DNA of 59,832 bases from an uncultured Lachnospiraceae bacterium (GTDB taxonomy: Bacteria; Bacillota_A; Clostridia; Lachnospirales; Lachnospiraceae), in NCBI GenBank assembly GCA_910577835.1, contig CAJTOU010000004.1, positions 61,652-121,483 on the forward strand, in the 5' to 3' direction. Position numbers and translations under genes: made by a program. How positions within the stretch are numbered: position 1 is the first letter of the stretch; each line of letters begins with the position of its first letter. Of this stretch, positions 53,205-59,832 are shown in pieces. The notes under the pieces were generated by a model. That model worked only from the letters and a program-made list of their open reading frames with translations. It made no database searches and was not told the origin of the DNA.

Positions 53205-53531
53205 AACAAAAACCTCCAAATAACCATGTTTTTTTTAGTATACCATAAAAAAATCTAGTTGACAAATGATAAAGTAATAAATACAATATTTTTTGTTCTT
53301 TATATATAAATAGGAAAAAACTTTTTTCGACAAAGTGTCTATAATATTGTAAATTTGTAGTAACTATCCTGCACTTTGTCTAATAAATAGGAACCTTTTA
53401 AGCAGGGTTATAAGAAATCGTTATTAGGAACTAAGGAATAATTTTTGGTAATAGATGCTCTTTGGGAGAGTATTACAGGAAATGTGTAAGGCAATTCCTG
53501 TAAAATATAAGAAAGGAATGATATTGAAATT
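53205..53531. other. Divergent intergenic region with inverted repeat
   Basis: GACAAAGTG (53329-53337) and CACTTTGTC (53372-53380) are perfect complements, each next to an AATAGGAA or TCTATAAT segment. They may bind a regulator of the gene at 53532. No gene is seen. Confidence 0.45.
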
Positions 53532-54401
53532 ATGAATAAGTTTATGAGAGCAGTCGGCTTTAGTGAATACAAAACAAACAGAAAATTAAATCAGATATTT
53601 GAGGCAGCCAGCAGGAAACCGGATACATATGCGGAATATACAAACACAGAAAAAAATACTGTTTTTGAGCTGACAAAAATGGCAGGAGACGGTTTTGGGC
53701 TTACATGGATTGGAACTAAGGAGGATGGAGAACTTCTGTACGAATATTGTTATCCTTTTATAAAGGGCACAAAATATTTTTCAAAAGCAGATGTAAGTCT
53801 GGAGGAAAGAGCGACAGGAAATATTTACAGCGCTGCCTTTGAGGATTTCAGAGTTGGGGTGTTTATTATTTTTTTTGTGCAGAATGGAATTGAATATCTT
53901 GGAATACAGGAAAAATCGGATAATGAAACAGATAGAACGACTATGGCATTATCCGGTCTGGCATTAAACGGAACGATTCTTCTTCCGCTCGCGTTTAGTG
54001 AGGAAGAGCAGCAAAGGAAGGTAAAGGAGCAGAAAAAGCGAATCCGGCTGCTGACAGCGGCGAGAAAGGGAGATGAGAAGGCAATGGAAAGTCTTGCATA
54101 TCAGGATATGGATATATATACCCGTGTTTCAAAAAGAATCCTTACAGAAGATGTATTTTCTATTGTAGAAACTTCTTTTATTCCCTATGGCATGGAATGT
54201 GACCAGTATTCGATTGTTGCAGATATTGTCAGTGCTGAGAAAGCAGTGAATCTGTTTACAAAGGAAAAAATCTGGAAGCTCAGGCTGAGTTATAACGGGA
54301 TTTATATAGATGTCTGTATGAATCAGAAGGATTTAATGGGAGAGCCAAAAGAGGGAAGAAGATTTAAAGGAAATATCTGGCTACAGGGATGGATGGCATA
54401 G
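53532..54401 (+). CDS. DUF3881-like protein
   Basis: 289 residues, soluble. MRAVGFSEYKTNRKLNQIFE at the start, AGDGFGLTWIGTKEDGELLYE and FRVGVFIIFFVQNGIEYLGI are features I associate with the Lachnospiraceae family DUF3881. A basic helical segment (about 160-190) and a C-terminal beta part follow. Function unknown. AAGAAAGGA precedes the ATG by about 14 bases. Confidence 0.75.
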   Translation: MNKFMRAVGFSEYKTNRKLNQIFEAASRKPDTYAEYTNTEKNTVFELTKMAGDGFGLTWIGTKEDGELLYEYCYPFIKGTKYFSKADVSLEERATGNIYSAAFEDFRVGVFIIFFVQNGIEYLGIQEKSDNETDRTTMALSGLALNGTILLPLAFSEEEQQRKVKEQKKRIRLLTAARKGDEKAMESLAYQDMDIYTRVSKRILTEDVFSIVETSFIPYGMECDQYSIVADIVSAEKAVNLFTKEKIWKLRLSYNGIYIDVCMNQKDLMGEPKEGRRFKGNIWLQGWMA

Positions 54402-54428
54402 GTATGACAGCGGTTTTCTATAAAAAAT

Positions 54429-54470
54429 AAAAGCGCCGAGATTCTAATTTTATAGAACTTTCGGCGTTTT
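54429..54470. terminator. Bidirectional terminator
   Basis: CGCCGA (54434-54439) and TCGGCG (54461-54466) enclose a second stem (ATTCTA/TAGAA-T), with A and T runs on both sides. It serves the DUF3881-like gene (plus) and the tRNA (minus). Confidence 0.8.
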
Positions 54471-54473
54471 CAG

Positions 54474-54547
54474 CGTCGCTAAGAGGATTCGAACCTCCGA
54501 CCTACCGCTTAGGAGGCGGTCGCTCTATCCTGCTGAGCTATAGCGAC
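54474..54547 (-). tRNA. tRNA-Arg (anticodon CCU)
   Basis: On the minus strand the acceptor GTCGCTA pairs with TAGCGAC. The D arm is GCTC/GAGC, the anticodon stem ACCGC/GCGGT encloses CTCCTAA (anticodon CCT), and the T arm is GGAGG-TTCGAAT-CCTCT. The discriminator is G and CCA is not encoded. It reads AGG codons. Confidence 0.97.
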
Positions 54548-54846
54548 ATAGAATGATGTAAAATCTATTGAGGTATATCTTGCAAACATTACTATACCAA
54601 ATATTATTGTACCAAATATAATTCTTTTGTCAATCACAAATTTATTTCAATCTTTATAAAATTTCCTTGCATTATGCTATCATCTTGTGTTATAATGCCC
54701 ACGTATGTTTATAGGCATCTAATATAAGATGTTTTTACCTATAAATATACAAAACAAAAACAGACAACAAGATTTGTAAAGTAAACAGGGAATGGTGAAA
54801 AGTAAATAAGGAATAGTGAAAAGTAAACAAGGAATGGTGAAATAGA
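54548..54846. other. Upstream region of the cps-like genes
   Basis: AT-rich. A TTATGC-like and TATAAT-like pair near 54672-54695 may be the promoter. The right end holds the triplicated 21-bp repeat. No gene is seen. Confidence 0.4.
54781..54843 (+). repeat. Three tandem 21-bp repeats before cpsB
   Basis: Units at 54781, 54802 and 54823, near GTAAACAAGGAATGGTGAAAA. Each contains an AAGGAATGGTG stretch that looks like a ribosome site plus start, and the last one serves the gene at 54847. Copy-number change could alter translation. Confidence 0.7.
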
Positions 54847-55575
54847 ATGTTAAATGGTTTTTATGATATTCATTGTCATATGTTGCCCCATGTAGATGAC
54901 GGCTCAAAATCAACCGCCATGTCAAAAGAAATGCTGAATATTGCTTATGAAAATGGAATACGCCATATTGTATTGACTCCTCATTATACAATAGGAAGAT
55001 TTGAGCTTACAAGGGAAGAAATCTATGACCAGTACCAGCTCTTTACAGAAAAGGTACAGGAGGATTTTCCAGAGATAGAATTTTTCTTTGGAAGGGAAAT
55101 TTTTTTCGGAGAAGAAATTATGGAATTTCTTCAGGACGACCTGATTAGTACGATGAATGACACGGATTATGTTTTGATTGAGTTTCACCCTTCAGCTACG
55201 GCAAACTATATTATGCAGAGTCTTTATAAGGTGGAAGGAGTAGGATATATTCCGATTCTTGCGCATATTGAGCGGTATCCGGATTTGTTCAGTAATACAA
55301 AAATGATAGAACAGATTATTGAAAGCGGTGCATATATTCAGGTAAATGCCTCCAGTGTGACGGGAACTCTTGGAAACAGCGTAAAAAAGCAGATTATTAA
55401 GCTTATGAAAAAAAATCTTGTGCATTTTGTCGCAACTGACGCACATTCAAATCGAACAAGAGGTCCATATTTGGATGAATGTGTGAAATATATTGAAAAA
55501 AAATTGGGTGAAGACTATGTAAGGCGGTTATTAATAGAAAATCCGGAAAGAATGTTAAATAATGAATATATCTAA
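54847..55575 (+). CDS. cpsB: CpsB/CapC-type tyrosine phosphatase (PHP fold)
   Basis: 242 residues. Metal-binding PHP motifs are YDIHCHMLPHVDDGS, HIVLTPHYTIG, ILAHIERYPDLF and FVATDAHSNRTRG. Such Mn2+-dependent phosphatases dephosphorylate the cognate capsule tyrosine kinase. It is followed by the matching adaptor and kinase genes. Confidence 0.9.
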   Translation: MLNGFYDIHCHMLPHVDDGSKSTAMSKEMLNIAYENGIRHIVLTPHYTIGRFELTREEIYDQYQLFTEKVQEDFPEIEFFFGREIFFGEEIMEFLQDDLISTMNDTDYVLIEFHPSATANYIMQSLYKVEGVGYIPILAHIERYPDLFSNTKMIEQIIESGAYIQVNASSVTGTLGNSVKKQIIKLMKKNLVHFVATDAHSNRTRGPYLDECVKYIEKKLGEDYVRRLLIENPERMLNNEYI

Positions 55576-55599
55576 TGATGAGAAGAAAGGAAAAAGGAT

Positions 55600-56481
55600 A
55601 TGGAGACTAATGTAAACGTACAGGCAAATGATGAAGTCGAAATTGATTTAAAGGAAATTATGTTTCTGCTTCTGGACAGATTAATCGTAATATTGCTGGT
55701 GGGAGTTTTAGCCGCCGGACTTGCATTCCTTGGGACAAAATTTTTAATTACACCAAAATATCAGTCAACAACATCTATCTATATTATGAATCAGAATGAT
55801 GAGTCAAAGGTAAACGCCAGCGATTATACAACAAGTAATTTTATGACAAAAGACTATGAGGAGCTTATCACATGCCTGCCGGTTCTGGAGCAGGTAATTG
55901 CAGACTTGGATTTGGACTTTTCCGTAGGTGAGCTTGCAAATATGATAACGATAGAGAATAAACAGGATACACGTATTCTTTATATTACAGTTACAGATAT
56001 TGACCCGGCACGTGCCAGACAGATTGCGGATGCAGTCAGAGCTACCAGTGCAGTCAAAATAAAAGATATTATGAAAATAGAAGATGTTAATACTGTTTCA
56101 TCTGCCAATTTGAGCTCTTCACCTGTTTCACCGAATGTATTTAAAAATATGATTATTGGTGCTGCTCTTGGCATTATTATAGCAATTGCTGTAATCGTTA
56201 TAATGCATATTACAGATGATACAATTAAATCACCGGATGAAATCGAAAAATATCTGGGTATCAGCACTTTGGCAACGATACCAGTGATGTCAGAGGCAGA
56301 GTATGATGGAAAGGGTTCCGGCTCAGGCCATTCGAAAAGTGAACAGAGCAAGCAGACAACACGACCGGCTTCCGCATCGGCAAAACCGTCTCAGGCAGCA
56401 AAGCCGCCGTCAGCACGACCGGTTCCTTCAAAACAGACACAGTCACGACCGGTTTCCGGTTCAAGGTCAGTGAAGAGATAG
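55600..56481 (+). CDS. cpsC: Wzz/CpsC-type polysaccharide co-polymerase
   Basis: 293 residues. Wzz domain: an N-terminal cytoplasmic start with EVEIDLKEIMFLLLDRL, a first membrane helix (VILLVGVLAAGLAFLGT), an external region of about 120 residues, and a second helix (NMIIGAALGIIIAIAVIVIM). The C-terminal cytoplasmic tail is Ser/Pro/Arg-rich (about 240-293), longer than usual and probably disordered. It activates the CpsD kinase and sets chain length. Confidence 0.88.
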   Translation: METNVNVQANDEVEIDLKEIMFLLLDRLIVILLVGVLAAGLAFLGTKFLITPKYQSTTSIYIMNQNDESKVNASDYTTSNFMTKDYEELITCLPVLEQVIADLDLDFSVGELANMITIENKQDTRILYITVTDIDPARARQIADAVRATSAVKIKDIMKIEDVNTVSSANLSSSPVSPNVFKNMIIGAALGIIIAIAVIVIMHITDDTIKSPDEIEKYLGISTLATIPVMSEAEYDGKGSGSGHSKSEQSKQTTRPASASAKPSQAAKPPSARPVPSKQTQSRPVSGSRSVKR

Positions 56482-56497
56482 ACAGGAGGTTAAAGAA

Positions 56498-57232
56498 ATG
56501 GTTACAGTTAATATTAATAAAATATCCAAGCTTGATAATCAGGTAAATGAATCTTATAAAAGACTTAGAACAAATGTCCAGCTCTGCGGAAACGATATTA
56601 AAGTGATAGCTGTTACAAGTAATATTCCAAATGAGGGAAAGTCCTCAGTAGCATTCTATCTTGCCAGTTCCATGGCTGAAACGGGAAAAAAAGTTGTATT
56701 TATGGACTGTGATTTAAGAAAGTCAGTTCTTATCGGACGATACAGAATTAAAAATGCAAAGCTTGGACTTACTCATTATCTTTCAGGACAGAATGAATAT
56801 GATGAGGTTGTATATGATACAAATGTTCCAAATCTCAATATTATTTTTTCAGGTCCGGTTCCTCCAAATCCGGCAGAGCTGCTTGGTGGAACCAAGTTCA
56901 AAATGCTTTTGAGTACTCTTAGAAGAAATTATGACTATATTATTATGGATACACCTCCTGTGGGAAGCGTTATCGACGGTGTTGTAGTAGCGCAGCAGTG
57001 CGATGGAGCGATTATGGTTATTTCACATGCGGAAATCAGTGTAAAACTGGCGCTGAATACAAAAGCACAGCTTGATAAATGTGACTGTAAGATATTAGGG
57101 GCTGTACTCAATAAGGTTCCTCTTGCAGGAAACGGCTATTATGGAAAATACTACGGCAAATATTATGGTAAATATTACGGAAAATACTATGGCAAATATT
57201 ATGGTAATTATGGCTCATATGGAGATGAATAA
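56498..57232 (+). CDS. cpsD: CpsD-type tyrosine autokinase with Tyr-repeat tail
   Basis: 244 residues. Walker A is SNIPNEGKSSVAFYLASS (about 40-57), A' is VVFMDCDLRKS and B is DYIIMDTPPVG. The C-terminus is an extreme Tyr cluster, about six copies of YYGK followed by YYGNYGSYGDE, the autophosphorylation site. The 12-base coding repeats (57140-57215) are nearly alike. AGGAGG precedes the ATG. Phosphorylation of the tail controls polymer export. Confidence 0.93.
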   Translation: MVTVNINKISKLDNQVNESYKRLRTNVQLCGNDIKVIAVTSNIPNEGKSSVAFYLASSMAETGKKVVFMDCDLRKSVLIGRYRIKNAKLGLTHYLSGQNEYDEVVYDTNVPNLNIIFSGPVPPNPAELLGGTKFKMLLSTLRRNYDYIIMDTPPVGSVIDGVVVAQQCDGAIMVISHAEISVKLALNTKAQLDKCDCKILGAVLNKVPLAGNGYYGKYYGKYYGKYYGKYYGKYYGNYGSYGDE

Positions 57233-57286
57233 AATTCAGGAGTTATAATACAGGAGATAAATTCCCCGATATAGAAAGGAACGAAT

Positions 57287-58093
57287 ATGCAAGGAAAAAA
57301 ATTATATTTTCTTTTGATAGTGTGTGTAATTATAATTTTTTCCGGCTGTGTAATCAGTACGATTGTGACAGACAAAGAGCCGCCAGAAATTATTATCAGC
57401 GAGGCGGGAATAATAGATTTGTTTACTGATGATATGGATATAAAGGAACTTTTAAAGGGAGTTACAGCCTATGACGAACATGATGGTGATGTAACAGATT
57501 CCCTGTCCATTGTAAATCTGATTGTGATAAATGACAGGCAGTTTATTCAGGTGACATACGCAGCAAGTGACAAAAGAAACAATATAGCACAGAAAAGCAC
57601 AAAAATTAAATATTCAGGTACAAAGGATTTTATTAATATTTCGCTGACTGAAAATGACAGTACAGAAAATGATGGCACAGACAATGAAATTCCTTCACAA
57701 AGCGATAGTGATACAACGACAGAGCCTCAGGATACCCCTGTGAGCGGAGAGAATCAAACGACAGAGTCTCAGCCACCGGCAGAAGAGGGAGGAAGCGGTA
57801 CTCCGGTAAAAATTGACAAGGCGGCAGTAGATGCTACAGGAATACCGCAGATTGAGTTGAAATATACCGATTATACACTGCATAAAGGAAAAGAATTTAC
57901 TACGGCCAACGCTTTAAGTATGGTAAGTGACACCTATGATGACAGCGAGGATGTATCAAACCGTATCGTAATAAACGGACTTGAGGAAATTGATACAGAT
58001 ACAGTCGGAGATTATGAACTCAGTTATCTTGTAAGTGATAAAAAAGGAAACAGGTCAGAGGCACAGAAATTGATTTTGCATATAATTGAATAA
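57287..58093 (+). CDS. Lipoprotein with two Ig-like domains
   Basis: 268 residues. The signal MQGKKLYFLLIVCVIIIF ends in lipobox SGC. A first domain (about 30-125, DKEPPEIIISEAGIIDL then VTAYDEHDGDVTDSL) resembles HYR/DUF5011-type Ig-like domains. A Ser/Thr/Glu-rich linker and a second such domain (about 185-268) follow. It is surface-anchored and downstream of the kinase genes; possibly a polysaccharide-binding or wall-associated partner. AGAAAGGA precedes the ATG. Confidence 0.78.
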   Translation: MQGKKLYFLLIVCVIIIFSGCVISTIVTDKEPPEIIISEAGIIDLFTDDMDIKELLKGVTAYDEHDGDVTDSLSIVNLIVINDRQFIQVTYAASDKRNNIAQKSTKIKYSGTKDFINISLTENDSTENDGTDNEIPSQSDSDTTTEPQDTPVSGENQTTESQPPAEEGGSGTPVKIDKAAVDATGIPQIELKYTDYTLHKGKEFTTANALSMVSDTYDDSEDVSNRIVINGLEEIDTDTVGDYELSYLVSDKKGNRSEAQKLILHIIE

Positions 58094-58124
58094 TAATAGG
58101 TGAAAGAATAGATAGGTGAAAGAT

Positions 58125-58973
58125 ATGGGCAGATATAAAGCACTGGCACTTGATATAGACGGAACCCTGTTAAATACAAAAAAAGAGGTCACTCCGGGGG
58201 TTCTGATTCAGGTGGAAAGACTTCAAAAAACAGGAGTTCCGGTAATCATTGCATCTGGAAGACCGGAACCGGGTATTTCTCATGTAGCCCGCGCAGTACA
58301 TATGGATACTCTAGGCGGCTATATCCTTTCTTTTAACGGAGGAAAAATCACAGAGTTTCAGACAGGAAAGGTGATATATAATAAAACCATTCCAGTGGAA
58401 TATAATGCAGAGGTAATTGATTATGCAGTGAAAATTCCCCAAGCTGCTGTTCTTACATATGAAAATGGAAAAATTATTACAGAAAACCCTGAAAATGAAT
58501 ATGCACAGGTGGAATCCAAGGTAGTAAAAATGCCATTGGAGAAGGTGGAAAGCCTGAAGGAAAGAGCTGTTTTTCCGGTAAATAAATTTCTTATTACCGG
58601 TAATCCGGAGATTCTTCAAAGAGAAGTAGAAAATATGGCAGAAATGTTTCATGGCAGGCTGAATATTTTCCGCTCGGAGCCATATTTTATAGAGGTAGTC
58701 CCTTTGGGAATAGACAAAGCTCAGTCATTAGATTATCTTCTACATACATGGGGCATGACAGGAGATGAACTGGTAGCCTGCGGAGATGGCAGGAATGATG
58801 TGACCATGATAGAATATGCAGGTATGGGAGTTGCGATGGCAAATGCCTGCGAGGATGTAAAAAGAGCCTCCAATTATATTACCGCATCATGTGATAATGA
58901 TGGGGTTGCAAGGGTAATTAAAAAATTTTTTCCAGAACCTGTACCCGTAGCATTTTGTGATATTTTTTCTTAA
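58125..58973 (+). CDS. Cof-type HAD phosphatase
   Basis: 282 residues from ATG 58125 (AGGTGA upstream; the in-frame GTG at 58116 overlaps it). HAD motifs are LALDIDGTLLNTKK, VIIASGRPEPG and VACGDGRNDVTMIEYAGMGVAM. The Cof C2 cap and the SLDYLLHTWGM segment are usual. It dephosphorylates sugar or nucleotide phosphates; the substrate is unknown. Confidence 0.92.
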   Translation: MGRYKALALDIDGTLLNTKKEVTPGVLIQVERLQKTGVPVIIASGRPEPGISHVARAVHMDTLGGYILSFNGGKITEFQTGKVIYNKTIPVEYNAEVIDYAVKIPQAAVLTYENGKIITENPENEYAQVESKVVKMPLEKVESLKERAVFPVNKFLITGNPEILQREVENMAEMFHGRLNIFRSEPYFIEVVPLGIDKAQSLDYLLHTWGMTGDELVACGDGRNDVTMIEYAGMGVAMANACEDVKRASNYITASCDNDGVARVIKKFFPEPVPVAFCDIFS

Positions 58974-59079
58974 TACATACAGGTATAAAAAAGACTGCTC
59001 AGCAAGGATGTGCTACTTAGAAATTTTCTGACACAAGAAGATTTTTAAACGGCGCTCTTCAGGCAGAGGTATAAACTAA

Positions 59080-59115
59080 AGACCACATCAAAGGATAAAA
59101 CCTTTCGTGTGGTCT
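59080..59115 (+). terminator. Terminator after the HAD phosphatase
   Basis: AGACCACA-TC-AAAGG (59080-59094) pairs with CCTTT-CG-TGTGGTCT (59101-59115). A second inverted repeat, ATTCTTATATCAA/TTGATATAAGAAT, follows at 59116-59152. Confidence 0.75.
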
Positions 59116-59237
59116 ATTCTTATATCAAAAATGTAATTCTTGATATAAGAATAGAATTATGAAATCTTGGTTTTTTATTGAAAATTATTATTCTGAGTTG
59201 TATAATGATAATACTTTCTGAGATGGAGACAATGGTT

Positions 59238-59397
59238 ATGGATTATACCAAACTATGGAAACTGTTGGTTGACAAAACTAAAGAAAAAGGACTTGGCAAA
59301 AAGTGCAAATCTGAGTTCGTCAACTATCTCTAAACTTTCAGCAGGAATGAATGTTAATACAGACGTTTTATTAAAAATATGTGAGGCATTGGATTGA
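59238..59397 (+). pseudogene. Broken XRE-type regulator remnant
   Basis: The first frame gives MDYTKLWKLLVDKTKEKGL and then derails. A different frame continues KDLAKSANLSSSTISKLSAG and MNVNTDVLLKICEALD before a stop. Together these form most of a short Cro/C1-type HTH protein of the kind often found beside restriction-modification genes. At least one base has been lost or gained near 59285, and the C-terminus is missing. Confidence 0.75.
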
Positions 59398-59785
59398 TTA
59401 TCTGTCGCGACAGCCTTAAAATTAATTGGACTGAAGAGTTTGATGTTGATTCATTTAGTTTAATTATAGGTAATTTTCCCTATGTTAATCCTCATGATAT
59501 AAATAAAGAAATTGTTCAATTTCTTAAAAAGAGTTTTATAACAACGCAAAGTGGAGTTTTTAATATTTTTATGCTTTTATTGAAAAAGGGCTGAACTACT
59601 TAGAAGAGGATGGAATATTGAGCTTTATTATACCTAATAATTTTCTTACCATTAAATCAGCGTTCGAATTGCGTAGACTTCTGCAAACGCGTGCTTGTAT
59701 TAGAAGAATACTTGACTTTGGCCATAACATGGTATTTAAGCCTGTAAGAACATATAATTGCATTGGTGAACTACTCGTTGTCTAA
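59398..59785 (+). pseudogene. DNA N6-adenine methyltransferase fragment
   Basis: It reads CRDSLKINWTEEFD, then SLIIGNFPYVNPHDINKEIV, where the catalytic NPPY is changed to NFPY. A frame break near 59570 (one T short in a T run) is followed by EKGLNYLEEDGILSFIIPNN and RRILDFGHNMVFKPVRTYNC. This is the catalytic middle of an Eco57I/type IIG-like enzyme. It joins the XRE remnant directly and lacks both ends. Confidence 0.8.
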
Positions 59786-59832
59786 AGCCAATGGGCTTCC
59801 TGCTTCATCGACCTCGTAACCTACTATCTAAT

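Noticed and set aside
54781..54843. CRISPR array
   Set aside because: The units are directly abutting 21-mers with no spacers and no cas genes nearby. The same holds for the repeats at 39743-39880.

Overview
The window is about 60 kb of low-GC DNA from a spore-forming anaerobic Firmicute, most likely a Lachnospiraceae member (class Clostridia). The grounds are oxygen-sensitive ThiH in place of ThiO, a SpmB-type sporulation gene, a large clostridial-type SRP RNA, a membrane pyrophosphatase, and several family-restricted proteins of unknown function (around 4.0-5.1, 30.0-32.5, 51.7-53.2 and 53.5-54.4 kb). Strong AGGAGG-type ribosome sites and TTGACA/TATAAT promoters are easy to read.

Layout. 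0-5 kb: end of a LysE-type exporter, hppA, tadA and a GNAT acetyltransferase, then a hypothetical gene. 5.4-9.4 kb (minus): cluster A, a small secreted protein, a lipoprotein, two ABC permeases and an ATPase. 9.6-10.9 kb: rpsF-ssb-rpsR. 11.3-14.1 kb: an XRE regulator divergent from an NfeD-like/flotillin pair, with two matching palindromes between them. 14.3-17 kb: a tiny leader ORF and MATE pump, then a nitroreductase/HxlR divergent pair. 17.5-22.4 kb: a two-component system, a DUF815-type ATPase, spmB. 22.5-26.6 kb (plus): cluster B, a paralogue of cluster A. 26.7-32.5 kb: a soluble PocR/MCP-like sensor, a MITE-like repeat, a DUF885-type lipoprotein and a large secreted protein. 32.6-37.7 kb: metG-tatD-rsmA and a lipoprotein PPIase. 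37.7-42.7 kb: a thiamin operon thiS-F-G-H-E-D behind a terminator-embedded leader that fits the HMP-PP (thiS-motif) riboswitch. 42.7-43.0 kb: SRP RNA. 43.2-48.3 kb (minus): cluster C, a third secreted protein/ABC locus, split by an IS110 element whose upstream region folds like a bridge RNA. 48.7-53.2 kb (minus): trmB, a DacF-type carboxypeptidase, an exonuclease and a repeat-rich membrane protein. 53.5-59 kb: a DUF3881-like gene, tRNA-Arg(CCU), a CpsB-C-D tyrosine-kinase module, an Ig-like lipoprotein and a HAD phosphatase. The right end is a decayed restriction-modification remnant.

The most unusual content is the set of three secreted-protein/ABC loci (A, B, C). A and B share the order secreted protein, hairpin, lipoprotein, permease, permease, ATPase, and their secreted proteins share the elements SGP-x-x-G, NPFDYT and a terminal GDFTP. 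The ABC parts resemble self-protection (LanFEG/BcrAB-like) transporters, so a secreted antagonistic or signalling protein with its own transporter is a reasonable but unproven reading. In cluster A two genes are out of frame at homopolymer runs. In cluster C the IS separates the secreted protein from its transporter.
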